A program made the position numbers and the translations under genes. Under the pieces are notes generated by a model that made no database searches, had not been told where the DNA came from, and saw only the letters and a list, made by a program, of their open reading frames with translations. From Tethya wilhelma (taxonomy: Eukaryota; Porifera; Demospongiae; Tethyida; Tethyidae): 64,000 nt of DNA. Each line of letters begins with the position of its first letter. Position 1 is the stretch's first letter. The stretch spans positions 6,906,191 to 6,970,190 of the forward strand of contig CAXIPT010000002.1 in NCBI GenBank assembly GCA_964030475.1, in the 5' to 3' direction. Positions 1 to 10,491 of the stretch are shown piece by piece.

Positions 1-470
1 CCAACATCAAAATGGCTAAATAAAAAGTACATGTATTTTATATCAAGAGTTTCAAAGCTGCCTAGATTTTGTTTGCTGCGTTTTCGCCAGCAAACGAGTA
101 GAAAAGGACATACTACAGATGAAATGAAGTCCCACTATATGGTTAAAGTTGGCTCAATGCCTTTTGTTTGTCTGGAAATCGCGTTCAAGTAAGTCAGTTA
201 GGAAGGAAGGAAGGAAGGAAGGAAGGAAGAAAGGAAGGAGAACAAAATTGCACTCTTGTGGCTTCTCGCGAGCGCTCTCTCCAGAGTGCTCTAGAAACTT
301 TCTACCAGTCTTCTTGGTTAATACAGTAAGCTAACTGTCTGTGGGAGGCTATTAAATGCATTTGAAGGCTTAGCTTTCTTTCCCTGAAAGTTTATAAGCA
401 TGAACATTTTGTATTGTGTCAATGGGACAGTCGGCCCATTCCTACTATACGTACTACCGTATGTATGATA
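1..470 (+). repeat. 1-kb unit family, copy U0 (outer part only)
   Basis: Outer half of the recurrent unit. It starts at the CAAAATGGCTAAATAAAAAG segment, passes a GGAA microsatellite (about 203-238) and the GCGCTCTCTCCAGAGTGCTC segment, and ends in CCCATTCCTACTATACGTAC followed by GTATGATA at 463-470. The inner palindrome lies beyond the window edge. Short reading frames inside recur in every copy and are not genes. Confidence 0.8.
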
Positions 471-859
471 ACATTTGTTACAGTAGATGTTACTCCATGG
501 AGAATAACATTATTATGGTAGCTTAAACAAAGTGTATTAAGGCAAGCAAACTATATTATTTTATGGGTGGTCAGCCATGTGGTTGCTACGGAGTATTTTC
601 TTGTTGTATGCAATTTAATTAGCTAGTTTGTGAACAACTGATCAGAAGTCTATAAATTTATATGATGTAGTGTCCAATTACAACTACTGCCCTACCTAAT
701 GCATTCCTTATTACCCTAGCAGTATCCATGGTCGAGTACCAAAATTTTTTAAAGGAATTGAACAATAATAATACAGTTTCTTTTGATATACCACAGCCGC
801 CTTGATAGCAGATTTAGTGTAGATAAAGAGAGCATTGCTTACAAGTAGTCTGTAAGATC

Positions 860-1445
860 ATGATAAGTTCAACTAGTCTCACACTGGTTATTGCCACCCT
901 AATTTGTAGCAGCATTGTTTTTGCTGTAGTTTCAAATGGAGCTAAAACAGAGTGCAAAGAAACAGAATGCAACAAGTGCTACTTAACACTTGTAAAAAAT
1001 CTGATGTACAATGCAGAAAATGTCTACAACCTCTCTAAAGTCTTCTATCCTCCAACCGAAGAACACCCGGTATTTGTAACAGTCTATTACACTTTTGAAG
1101 GTCATAAGGATAAGAAATGGTATTGGACTTCGGAAACCACAACTCTGATATATCCTTTGGAAGGATATCAGTTCTTCTCACTGGGTTTTGGAGACTTTTC
1201 ATCGCGTGCTAAAACAGTCAACCTAACTTTGTCTGCTGAGTGCTATAATGCAAGTGAAGAACACTATGAACTGTTGACTCAAAGGGTGAGGACAATATTA
1301 TGTGCATGCATAATTATTACAACATGATTATACTGATCGACATGCATTGTTTATTTGTAACTTACATGCAGCTAAAGCTTCTTACTTCAACCAAGCAAAT
1401 TGAGCCCAAAATAACTGATGATTACGATGCCAACAGTGGTAACTC
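860..1445 (+). pseudogene. Truncated duplicate of the 7TM/Ulp1-like gene (exon 1 and start of exon 2)
   Basis: Exon 1 (860-1285) encodes the same 142 residues as the complete copy at 4853: a signal peptide and a Cys-containing ectodomain. The intron runs 1286-1371 (GT...AG), and exon 2 starts at 1372 but is cut at the N at 1446. All seven membrane segments and the peptidase are missing here. This is probably an assembly duplicate of one allele rather than a biological pseudogene. The sequence itself carries no inactivating change. Confidence 0.8.
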
Positions 1446-1524
1446 NGTGCGATAAAAGGCAACCATAATTATACAGTGTGAACATTATGGAATGTTTATT
1501 GTCTAATGTGATGGTGACTATAAA

Positions 1525-1901
1525 CAGGAGCTTATGAGTGCTGCGAAGCAGCGGGATGGAGCGGCTTACTAGTGAAATCACGTTTCGTAAAATGCAGTAG
1601 TAAAACTACCATATAAGGCAGCTTAGGCAGGCGCTAGTACTGGGCTGTGGCATGTACTTTAAGTGGTAATGAGTGGTTGGTATCATAACAATCTCTGATC
1701 TTCTACACGCAGTATATAGTAAGTTTATGAATTATATTCATTTTATACCACTTAACTACATGTCTGCTAAAAAGTGGGAAAGGCCCCACACTTTCGTTAC
1801 AAGGTAGTTTTATAGTATTGGCGCTTTACGAAACGTGAAATACTATACACCCTCTAGTTAGACGCTCCATCCCGCTGCTTCGCAGCGCTCATAAGCTCCT
1901 G
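1525..1901. mobile_element. Foldback MITE with 7-bp target duplication
   Basis: The arms at 1525-1563 and 1863-1901 are near-perfect reverse complements, beginning CAGGAGCTTATGAG. A second inner inverted pair, around the motif GTTTCGTAAA, lies near 1580 and 1822. CTATAAA flanks both ends (1518-1524 and 1902-1908), which fits a target-site duplication. No coding capacity is seen. CAG-starting termini with a 7-8 bp duplication suggest a hAT-type non-autonomous element (inference). Confidence 0.8.
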
Positions 1902-2425
1902 CTATAAACCAGGATCACTACAAATATTTAATTATCAGAATCTCTAAGGCATTGAACAATCACAATGAGATTAGTGGCAGCTAGAAAGCTCTACTCATCA
2001 AAGGTCAATGTTGCAGCTACACCAAAATTAACTTGACCACAGCTCCTAGATCCTAAGAGACTCTTAGTATTTTGAGCCTGACTAGCAAACACATGTCATA
2101 CATAAGCACAATACATGTTATGCTGTTTATACATGAGACTTAATAGACCTTATGTCCAAAGCCATGGCATGCACGCACCTTCACTTAATTGGCAGCAGAA
2201 TTTGAGCCAATATGGGAGGTGACTCAATCAGAGATGGCTGCCATCTCCATGACTGAGTAATAATGTATACTTAGTCTGCCTGACTGAGATCATATATAAT
2301 GGTGGAGACAGTATGACAATGATACAGGTTCCATTCATAATTGTTCTCTCCATGGAAATTAAATTTACAAACATGTCTTGTGACCTCCATTAAAGCAGAC
2401 AGTTCCTTCCCAAGCATAATAATAA
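1902..2425. other. No gene recognised
   Basis: AT-rich sequence between the foldback MITE and repeat unit U1. No conserved reading frame, splice-bounded exon or inverted repeat was recognised. Confidence 0.5.
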
Positions 2426-3162
2426 TCATACGTACGGTAGTACGTATAGTAGGAATGGGCCGACTGTCCCATAGACACCATACAAAATGTTGGCCACTAT
2501 AAAAATCTAGTCAAACAAAATTAAACCTTCAAAGTTGTTCAGAGGCTCTTACTGACAGATTACCTACTGTATGCAAGGCCTAAAACTCGCAAAAAGTTTC
2601 CTCAGCACTCGTAGAGAGCGCTAGTGGGAAGCCACAACAGTGCCATTTTTGTTCTCCTAACGTACTTACGTACTTACTTACGTACTTTCTGACTGACTTA
2701 CTTGAAAAGGATTTCCAGAGAACCAGAATGTGTTGAGCCAACTTTGATAGCACAAAGTAAGTTCTTTTCATGGGTACTACATTCCTTGATACTCGTTTTC
2801 ATCATAAATAGGCCTAAACAGAAACTAGAAAGCTTTGAAACTTAGTGTATAAATTCATGTACTACAATGCAGCCATCTTTGCAATTAGAGTTTAAAGGTC
2901 ATTAATTATCTGTCCACGTGGCATTATTATGCGCATGCGCATTGGCCTCCTCCAGTTAATAGTGCATTTATAGCTGCTACTCAAACTTTTTGTAGGGACT
3001 AACCAGTCTCTAATAGTTTCCACACTGTAGTGTTAAAAAGTGAATGAACAAGTAGTAAAAATTTCAAAAAAATAAGTAGTGTAGGAATGGGCAGTGCGGT
3101 AAAAAGCATTGGAACAAGGCATGTCTCAAACTCAATTTCGGCACATGACTACTTCATTTTTT
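2426..3162 (-). repeat. 1-kb unit family, copy U1 (cut at contig join)
   Basis: It begins TCATACGTACGGTAGTACG and runs through the outer region to one arm of the inner palindrome (GTGTAGGAATGGGCAGTGCG at about 3081). It contains AAAGGTCA, CCACGTGG and TGCGCATGCGCA at about 2890-2945. It is cut by the N at 3163, so the other inner arm is absent. Confidence 0.8.
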
Positions 3163-3163
3163 N

Positions 3164-3450
3164 TGCGCAAAAATGACTGTTTGGTGGATTTAACATGCCA
3201 GTCCTCACCAAAACAGCCAATCCACTAATAAAAACCACCAAATTTTTGTGCTATATATGGTAATTTTCCCAACTTGTGCACTTTCAGTCAAGCATGGAAT
3301 TAGTATTAAATTAAGGTGGGCTCGCATATTACACCACATTGCATTCTTGATTAACAATGCAACGTATATCGATCGATGCAGACTATAACGTTTTAAGTAC
3401 AAGTTTAATTGTGTTTAATACCTTCCGTTTTGTGTGCGAATAAACACAAT
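3164..3450. repeat. Dispersed repeat shared with 28500-28805
   Basis: The segment from TGCGCAAAAATGACTG to AAACACAATGGGAAGTTA matches 28500-28805 with scattered substitutions and small indels. It contains CCAATCCACTAAT and GATGCAGACT landmarks. No coding potential or clear terminal repeats were seen. Its family is unknown. Confidence 0.75.
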
Positions 3451-3484
3451 GGGAAGTTATGTGAACAAAATCGATCCTATATAT

Positions 3485-4463
3485 ACAAGTAGTAAAAATT
3501 TTATAAAAATGAGAAGTGTAGGAATGGGCAGTGCGGTAAAAAGTAATGAAACAAGGGAAGTCTCTGAATTTCGGCACATTACTACTTCATTTTCATGAGT
3601 GAATTGCAAATTTGAATTCCATCATTATGAATGTCGGTCGTTTGGCTCATGAGTCAATGCAACGGCAATCATGCACTTGACTAATTTGGATGAAGTAACA
3701 AGCATTTAGAATGTAGATACACAAAGAATAGGGCACAAAAAATGAAGTAGTCATGTGCCGAAATTCAGAGACTTGCCTTGTTTCATTACTTTTTACCGCA
3801 CTGCCCATTCCTATACTTCTCATTTTTATAAAATTTTTACTACTTGTTCATTCACTTTTTTAAACACTAAGGTGCTCAATTGCATGGAGACAATCACACA
3901 ATGGTCATGCAGCAGAAACTAGTCAGTCTCTAAAAAGGTGTACATTTGATGCGCATGCGCATTATATGCATGCAAACCACGTGGTCTATTGACGACCTTT
4001 ACCAACATCAAAATGGCTAAATAAAAAGTACATGTATTTTATATCAAGAGTTTCAAAGCTGCCTAGATTTTGTTTGCTGCGTTTTCGCCAGCAAACGAGT
4101 AGAAAAGGACATACTACAGATGAAATGAAGTCCCACTATATGGTTAAAGTTGGCTCAATGCCTTTTGTTTGTCTGGAAATCGCGTTCAAGTAAGTCAGTT
4201 AGGAAGGAAGGAAGGAAGGAAGAAAGGAAGGAGAACAAAATTGCACTCTTGTGGCTTCTCGCGAGCGCTCTCTCCAGAGTGCTCTAGAAACTTTCTACCA
4301 GTCTTCTTGGTTAATACAGTAAGCTAACTGTCTGTGGGAGGCTATTAAATGCATTTGAAGGCTTAGCTTTCTTTCCCTGAAAGTTTATAAGCATGAACAT
4401 TTTGTATTGTGTCAATGGGACAGTCGGCCCATTCCTACTATACGTACTACCGTATGTATGATA
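3485..4463 (+). repeat. 1-kb unit family, copy U2 (complete)
   Basis: Complete unit. The inner palindrome has arms at about 3485-3600 and 3740-3855, with GTGTAGGAATGGGCAGTGCG and its reverse complement, around an internal spacer. The outer region follows, with TGCGCATGCGCA (about 3951), CCACGTGG (about 3978), GACCTTT and AATGGCT, then the GGAA microsatellite and the terminal GTATGATA at 4463. It lies about 390 bp upstream of the 7TM-peptidase start codon. Confidence 0.85.
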
Positions 4464-4852
4464 ACATTTGTTACAGTAGATGTTACTCCATGGAGAATAA
4501 CATTATTATGGTAGCTTAAACAAAGTGTATTAAGGCAAGCAAACTATATTATTTTATGGGTGGTCAGCCATGTGGTTGCTACGGAGTATTTTCTTGTTGT
4601 ATGCAATTTAATTAGCTAGTTTGTGAACAACTGATCAGAAGTCTATAAATTTATATGATGTAGTGTCCAATTACAACTACTGCCCTACCTAATGCATTCC
4701 TTATTACCCTAGCAGTATCCATGGTCGAGTACCAAAATTTTTTAAAGGAATTGAACAATAATAATACAGTTTCTTTTGATATACCACAGCCGCCTTGATA
4801 GCAGATTTAGTGTAGATAAAGAGAGCATTGCTTACAAGTAGTCTGTAAGATC

Positions 4853-7455
4853 ATGATAAGTTCAACTAGTCTCACACTGGTTATTGCCACCCTAATTTGT
4901 AGCAGCATTGTTTTTGCTGTAGTTTCAAATGGAGCTAAAACAGAGTGCAAAGAAACAGAATGCAACAAGTGCTACTTAACACTTGTAAAAAATCTGATGT
5001 ACAATGCAGAAAATGTCTACAACCTCTCTAAAGTCTTCTATCCTCCAACCGAAGAACACCCGGTATTTGTAACAGTCTATTACACTTTTGAAGGTCATAA
5101 GGATAAGAAATGGTATTGGACTTCGGAAACCACAACTCTGATATATCCTTTGGAAGGATATCAGTTCTTCTCACTGGGTTTTGGAGACTTTTCATCGCGT
5201 GCTAAAACAGTCAACCTAACTTTGTCTGCTGAGTGCTATAATGCAAGTGAAGAACACTATGAACTGTTGACTCAAAGGGTGAGGACAATATTATGTGCAT
5301 GCATAATTATTACAACATGATTATACTGATCGACATGCATTGTTTATTTGTAACTTACATGCAGCTAAAGCTTCTTACTTCAACCAAGCAAATTGAGCCC
5401 AAAATAACTGATGATTACGATGCCAACAGTGGTAACTCAACTACTTTACAAAACAAAATTCATACAAACAACATCCTAATAACAATTCTATACTTATATC
5501 AATTTGCTGTTCCAATTGGAATAGTATTTACTGCAGGCCTGGTTGTATTTACAATGGATAAAAGAATCAAAAACGCTCTTCCAAGTAACACCAAAGCTCA
5601 AAATGCAGTTACACTAAGTGTTGTTATACTGGCCTTTCTTTTTTCTATATATTCCATTATCATGGACAGCATGGGCATTTTGTTTGCAATCTCAAAAGTG
5701 AAAAATGTGGAATATTCCAAGTACATCCGTGGTCATGATGCTCCAAACGCACTATTTATTTTACCGTTTTTGCTTTTGGTTTACGATCTTTTGGGGGTTA
5801 TTTTTATTCCAATACTGATATTAAATATTTGGAAAGGTTACAGACAAACTGTTAAGATAGACTGGGAGAACTGCCACACAATTGCAACCGCGATAGTTTG
5901 CATCATATTTGTATGCACCAACCACTCCTACTACATTATTGTGGGATGGATCAGCGATCCTATACATGCTCACAGTATTGGAATCTACTATACCATCACA
6001 ATTTTAACATATCTCTTGGTCTTGAAACTATTTTGGGAAACATTTCCAAAACTTGCAAATGGATTGCTTAATATAGTCAATTGTGCATTTAATTGCACAA
6101 AAAACAGGAGCCAAAAATCAAACCATGATACTACTATTCAGATGGATGTTTCAAAAGCAGAAAGTGACAATAATGTTTTTGATGATGATAGTATTGAAAA
6201 AACACCATTACTTCTAGAGAAAGAAATGCACATCATAGTAAGTGGGACAATAACAAAGCAGAAAGCAGTAGCAAAACCTAAAAATCATAATAGGTTGAGA
6301 AGTATATATACAAATAGGAGAACACTTTTGGTTGTAGTTGTGATATTTTGGACAATCCCATTTCAGATTTTAATCACAGCAGCTTTTGTTTATGTTCCCA
6401 TTAAGAGAACAGAGGAAGACATTCCAAATCAGATTGATTCCATCTACAAATCCCTCATTGTCCTATTCACTGCACTCATCACTTACAAATTGTTCACTTA
6501 TTCAAAAACAAAAGATAGCAATGATGAGATAAAAAAAATAATGAGAGGGATTCTTGATGAAATCAGTGTAAGAAATGAGTGGGTGACAGTGTGTAGTAAA
6601 AAGAAGTTAACAAAAAGAGATAAGAAACGAATATTAGACAAAGACTCCTGGTTGGAAGATCATGTCATACATGCAGCTATGTTGCTCATAGGACAATATG
6701 CAAAGGCAAATGGTAAAGAAGTGAATGGTTTAGTGGACCCCTGCATTTTTGTACTAAATGAAAACCAACATGAAGGCATGCAAGTACAAGGATGAACGGA
6801 CTACAAATCTTACACACTGGAGAGAATCACTGGATCACTGTTAGTACCATTGGTACAACAGCAGCTACAGGTCTAGGAGGAGGTGAACAACAGAATATAA
6901 AAGTATTCATATACGACAGCTTCGGGAAAAAATCTAAAGAAAGTGCTGTTACTCCCCAAAATGCTGAATCTGAAGACTTTGAAGAGAAAAGTGGACCATC
7001 TGAGACAGAAGAAGGTACGGGACTCATTACCTCTGGAAGCGAAGGTAATGCAACTAATACACGGATGCAAACACTCAAAAAAGCACAAAAAAAGACAGGA
7101 TTACCCCATGACACAATAGAGCTCATTGAGTATCTTACAGGGAGAGATCTAACTATGGAGAACATCAATAACTGGACATGTCCTAATGTACAGGTATATA
7201 ATTATTATTATTATACTAATAGTAACATTCAAGCATAGTATATATTCGATTCCCTGTCACAATTGTTTCATACAGCAACAAGGTAACAGCTCAGACTGTG
7301 GACTATTTGCGATTGCATTTGCATTTGAAATCTGCCAAGGAAATGGAGCAGCTGTGGAGCAAGAACGGTTTAGGTTTGACATTGAGAAAATGCGAAGGCA
7401 CCTTGTTAAGTGCTTTAAAAGAGGGAAAATGAGATCATTTCCACGTATCAGTTAG
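4853..7455 (+). CDS. Seven-TM membrane protein with cytosolic Ulp1/C48-like cysteine peptidase domain (one frame break)
   Basis: Proposed exons are 4853-5278, 5365-7193 and 7276-7455, with GT-AG introns of 86 and 82 bp, both phase 0. The product is about 810 residues. Residues 1-25 look like a signal peptide. An ectodomain to about 175 has several Cys and NxS/T sites. Seven hydrophobic segments follow (about 178-206, 222-252, 270-298, 315-338, 347-366, 461-488, 503-520), giving N-out, C-in topology. The long cytosolic loop between TM5 and TM6 holds an acidic dileucine signal (EKTPLL). The C-terminus resembles the Ulp1 fold: His in ENHW, Asp in IYDSF, Gln and Cys in QQQGNSSDCGLF, with an acidic Ser/Thr-rich insert between Asp and Cys. 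The frame breaks at about 6783-6795, where the TGA of the upstream frame overlaps the next ATG. One missing base would restore it, so a sequencing error or a recent lesion is likely. A SUMO or ubiquitin-like protease role is inferred only from the family. Confidence 0.78.
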
Positions 7456-7499
7456 TGATATCTAAACAACACATGCAGTGACACTAAAAGTAGCTATAT

Positions 7500-8190
7500 A
7501 CAAACTAAAATATGTATGGGCAGTGCTGTAAAAAGCACAGCCCAAAGCAAGTCTGCGAATTTTTGTACATGACTACTTCATTTTTATGAGTCAATATTGC
7601 AAGTTTGAATTCCACCATAATAATAATATCAGTAACTTATGAGAGTTGAGTACGAAAAAATGAAGTATTTATGTCAGAAATTCAGAGACTTGCCTTGTTT
7701 CATTGCTTTTTACAGCACTGCTCGATCATTGTTACACTTGTTATTTCCATAAAATTTTTACTATTGGTTCATTAACTTTTTCTAACACCAAGGTGTTCAA
7801 CTGTGTGGAGAAAATCACATAAAAAAGCAAAATTGTACACATTTGATGTGCATGCGCATCATATGCATGTAATTAAGCACATGGTCTGTTGATGACCTTT
7901 ATACTTAAATCAAAATGGCTAATAAAAAGTACAGTAATATATATAATTATCAGGAGTTTCAAAGCTGCCTAGATTTTTTGCCGCCTTTTCGCCAGCAAAC
8001 GAGTCAAAAAGGATCGATGTACTACAGATAAAATGAAGTCTCACTGTACGTATAATATGCTATATGGTCAAAATTGGCTCAATATCTTTTGTTTGTAAGG
8101 AAATCATGTTCAAGTAAGTCAGTTAAGAAGGAAGGGGAAAACAAAATTGCATTGTTGTGGCTTCTCGCCTGCACTCTCTCCACAGAGTGC
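7500..8190 (+). repeat. 1-kb unit family, copy U3 (diverged, fused to TRAF fragment)
   Basis: Diverged inner palindrome (about 7516-7760), then the outer region with TGCATGCGCA, GACCTTT and AATGGCT. It breaks off in the CTCTCTCCACAGAGTGC segment at about 8190, where a fragment homologous to the RING/TRAF gene begins directly. Confidence 0.75.
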
Positions 8191-8191
8191 A

Positions 8192-8715
8192 TGGTTGGCG
8201 CTGTTCATGTAGGTATCCTCACGTCCACAGTACTCACACTGGTGGGGTCGAATGGGACATTCGTTCTCGAGATATTGTTTAAGATGTCTTCTCTTTATCC
8301 GACCCTTAAAATGGTAAGTGAGAGCTTCTAGTGCTTGATTAGTACAACCATTGGGACACTCTACTTCTACAAAGTCACATCCCTTAGCTGACTCAAGGTG
8401 ATGTTTCAGAGACCCCAGCTCCCCTGCCCACTCACATCCTTCAGCCTTGTTCGTGCAGAAAACCCCGAGAGAATCAATCTCACATTTAATAAGTTTCTTA
8501 TCCAAGAAACTCCTTCCCCTCGACTCGGCAGTGAGGACAGTTCTGCATGCTTGTGGTTCTTTGAGAACCAGTTGTTGAGGCAGCTCTCACAATAGTTCTG
8601 GCCATAGCACCCAGTCTGGTAGGGATCTCTGAAAACTTTTGTACAGAATTTGATGTTATACAGGTGAATTTGTCTGATGAATCTTCATCAACAAAGGTAT
8701 AATTGTATCCACCCG
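8192..8715 (-). pseudogene. Truncated RING/TRAF-zinc-finger gene fragment
   Basis: The minus strand matches the first third of the intact gene at 16866-18077, from its acidic N-terminal segment through the RING region and the first TRAF-type zinc fingers (motifs CTNKAEGCEW, CPNGCTNQALEAL, CEYCGREDTYMN). The RING part is frame-broken and carries short insertions. The zinc-finger part reads open from 8505 and then runs into repeat-unit DNA. The C-terminal coiled coil and tail are absent. It is presumably a dead gene fragment trapped between repeat units U3 and U4. Confidence 0.85.
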
Positions 8716-8854
8716 ACTAGAGCAATTCACAAGCTAGACAAAGCTTTATATTTGAATTAACCGTATACCATTCAGAATACCATTCACCACACTATATACA
8801 TAGGCTAAACTGTATGGCTGTAACAACTTGTGACAACATCATATATATTAATTA

Positions 8855-9742
8855 ACAAGTAGCAAAATTTGATAAAAAAAATAGAAGTGTGGGAATGAGC
8901 AGTGCTGTAAAAAGCAATGAAACAAGGCAAGTCTCTGAATTTCGGCACATGACTACTTCATTTTCAAGAGTCAATTGCGAGTTTGAATTCTACCATTATT
9001 AATAATTTAATGTCAGTCATTTGGCTCACAAATCAATGCAAGCAATTGCATAACTAATTTGTGTGAAGTAACAACTTAAGCATGTAGCATGTAGGTACAC
9101 ATAACTTAATATGACAGTTGGGCACCAAAAAAATGAAGTAGCTAGTCATGTGCCAAATTTCAGAGACTTGCCTTGTTTCATTGCTTTTTACAGCACTGCC
9201 CATTCCTACACTCTTAATTTTTTTACTATTTGTTCATTCCTTTTTAAAAACTAAGGTGGTCAATTGCAATGGAGACAATCACATAGCAGAGTCTTGTCAG
9301 TCTCGAGATCTACAAAAAGCAGGAGTGTGCATTTGATGCGCATGCACATTATATACAAACCATGTGTCCATTGACTACCTTAACCTACATCAACATGGCT
9401 AATAAAAAGTACAGTATTTATATCAAGAGCTTCAAACCTGTCTACATTTTGTTTGCTACCTTTTCGCCAGCAAACGAGTTAATAAGGAATCTATTAAGGA
9501 TGTAGTTCGCATGAAATGAAGTCTCACTATGTAGTCAAGTTGGTTCAATGCCTTAATTGGAAATCACGTTCAAGCAAGTCAGTTAGGAAGAAAGGAAGGG
9601 GAGAACAAAATTGCGTTGTTGTGGCTTCTCGCCAGCGCTCTTGCTCTAAATATTTTCTACCTCGATCATTTCTTGGTTAATACAGTATCAATGGGACAGT
9701 CGGTCCATTCCTACTATACGTACGTACTACCATATGTATAAT
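8855..9742 (+). repeat. 1-kb unit family, copy U4
   Basis: Complete inner palindrome (about 8855-9235) followed by an outer region with GATGCGCATGCACA, GACTACCTT and AACATGGCTAATAAAAAG. It ends in the usual CCATTCCTACTATACGTACG and CATATGTATAATA. A deletion has shortened the segment just before the terminus. Confidence 0.8.
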
Positions 9743-10491
9743 ACAACGCTACAAGTTACAAAATTATATAAAAATCTAACTTATTCATGATTATATTATA
9801 GCATTCTAATTACAGCTCCACTCTAAAACAAGCACCAACTCTGGATTTCAATTTTTTTCCTGCTCTAATTAAGAACCATTCGGAAATTTTAATTATTTTT
9901 TTGTGGTGCTTAGTTAATTGGAATGAGATTTGGCCATGCATGTGGCTTTGCATGGATGCATGGCTTTGCGTGGCTTTGCAATCAGTAGTAACTTCGTTCT
10001 TTTTGTAAGAACCACCCTAATTTAAGAACCATCCTGGCTCAATGATTTTTTTTTCATTCTAAATGAGAGACCATTTCCATATTTGAATTATTTTTTCTGG
10101 TGCTATAATTAGAATGAATACGGTAAGGGAATTATTATGAAAAGAGTAAGGATAAGCCATTCTATCTGTGTAGGAGGAGGTCAATTATAGGTCAGAGTGC
10201 ATGTGTGTGGGGGTACATATATACACGTATAATATTATAATACTAAAATAGTTAATTGTAAGGTAGATACTTACCGCGGTATGCTAAATTAATTACAACT
10301 AATTGCCTGTGAAAAAAATGTGAGGGTGCTCCATCAACAATCACAATCACAGTGTGTGGCACTGCTAAAAACTGATATCAGTTTTAATATAGTAAAAGTG
10401 AAAAGTATAACGTTATAATAGTGATAAACTTGGACTTGTACTAAGAATTAGTGAGTCAGACCTATAAGTTGATATAGGACTACATGCAATT
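9743..10491. other. No gene recognised; upstream region of the kinase-kelch locus
   Basis: AT-rich DNA. It holds two loosely similar blocks of about 110 bp (about 9860-9930 and 10030-10120), each with AAGAACCATTC/GAGACCATTTCC, a T-run and GGTGCT...TTAG/AATT. These may be a decayed tandem duplication. No exon or defined promoter element was recognised. Confidence 0.4.

Larger units (their letters stand above)
1..1445. repeat. Duplicate of 4002-5438 (probable second haplotype copy)
   Basis: The whole stretch repeats 4002-5438 almost base for base. It includes the end of a 1-kb repeat unit, the upstream region and the first exons of the 7TM-peptidase gene. The visible difference is an 8-bp longer GGAA microsatellite near 200. 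The copy stops exactly at the single N at 1446, a contig join, in the middle of exon 2. The near-identity and the break at an assembly join make a separated haplotype or unresolved overlap more likely than a true tandem duplication, but the latter cannot be excluded. Confidence 0.85.

Noticed and set aside
149..334. Small frame repeated in many units (MAQCLLFVWKSRSS...)
   Set aside because: Recurs wherever the repeat unit occurs, runs through the GGAA microsatellite and changes frame between copies; not a gene.
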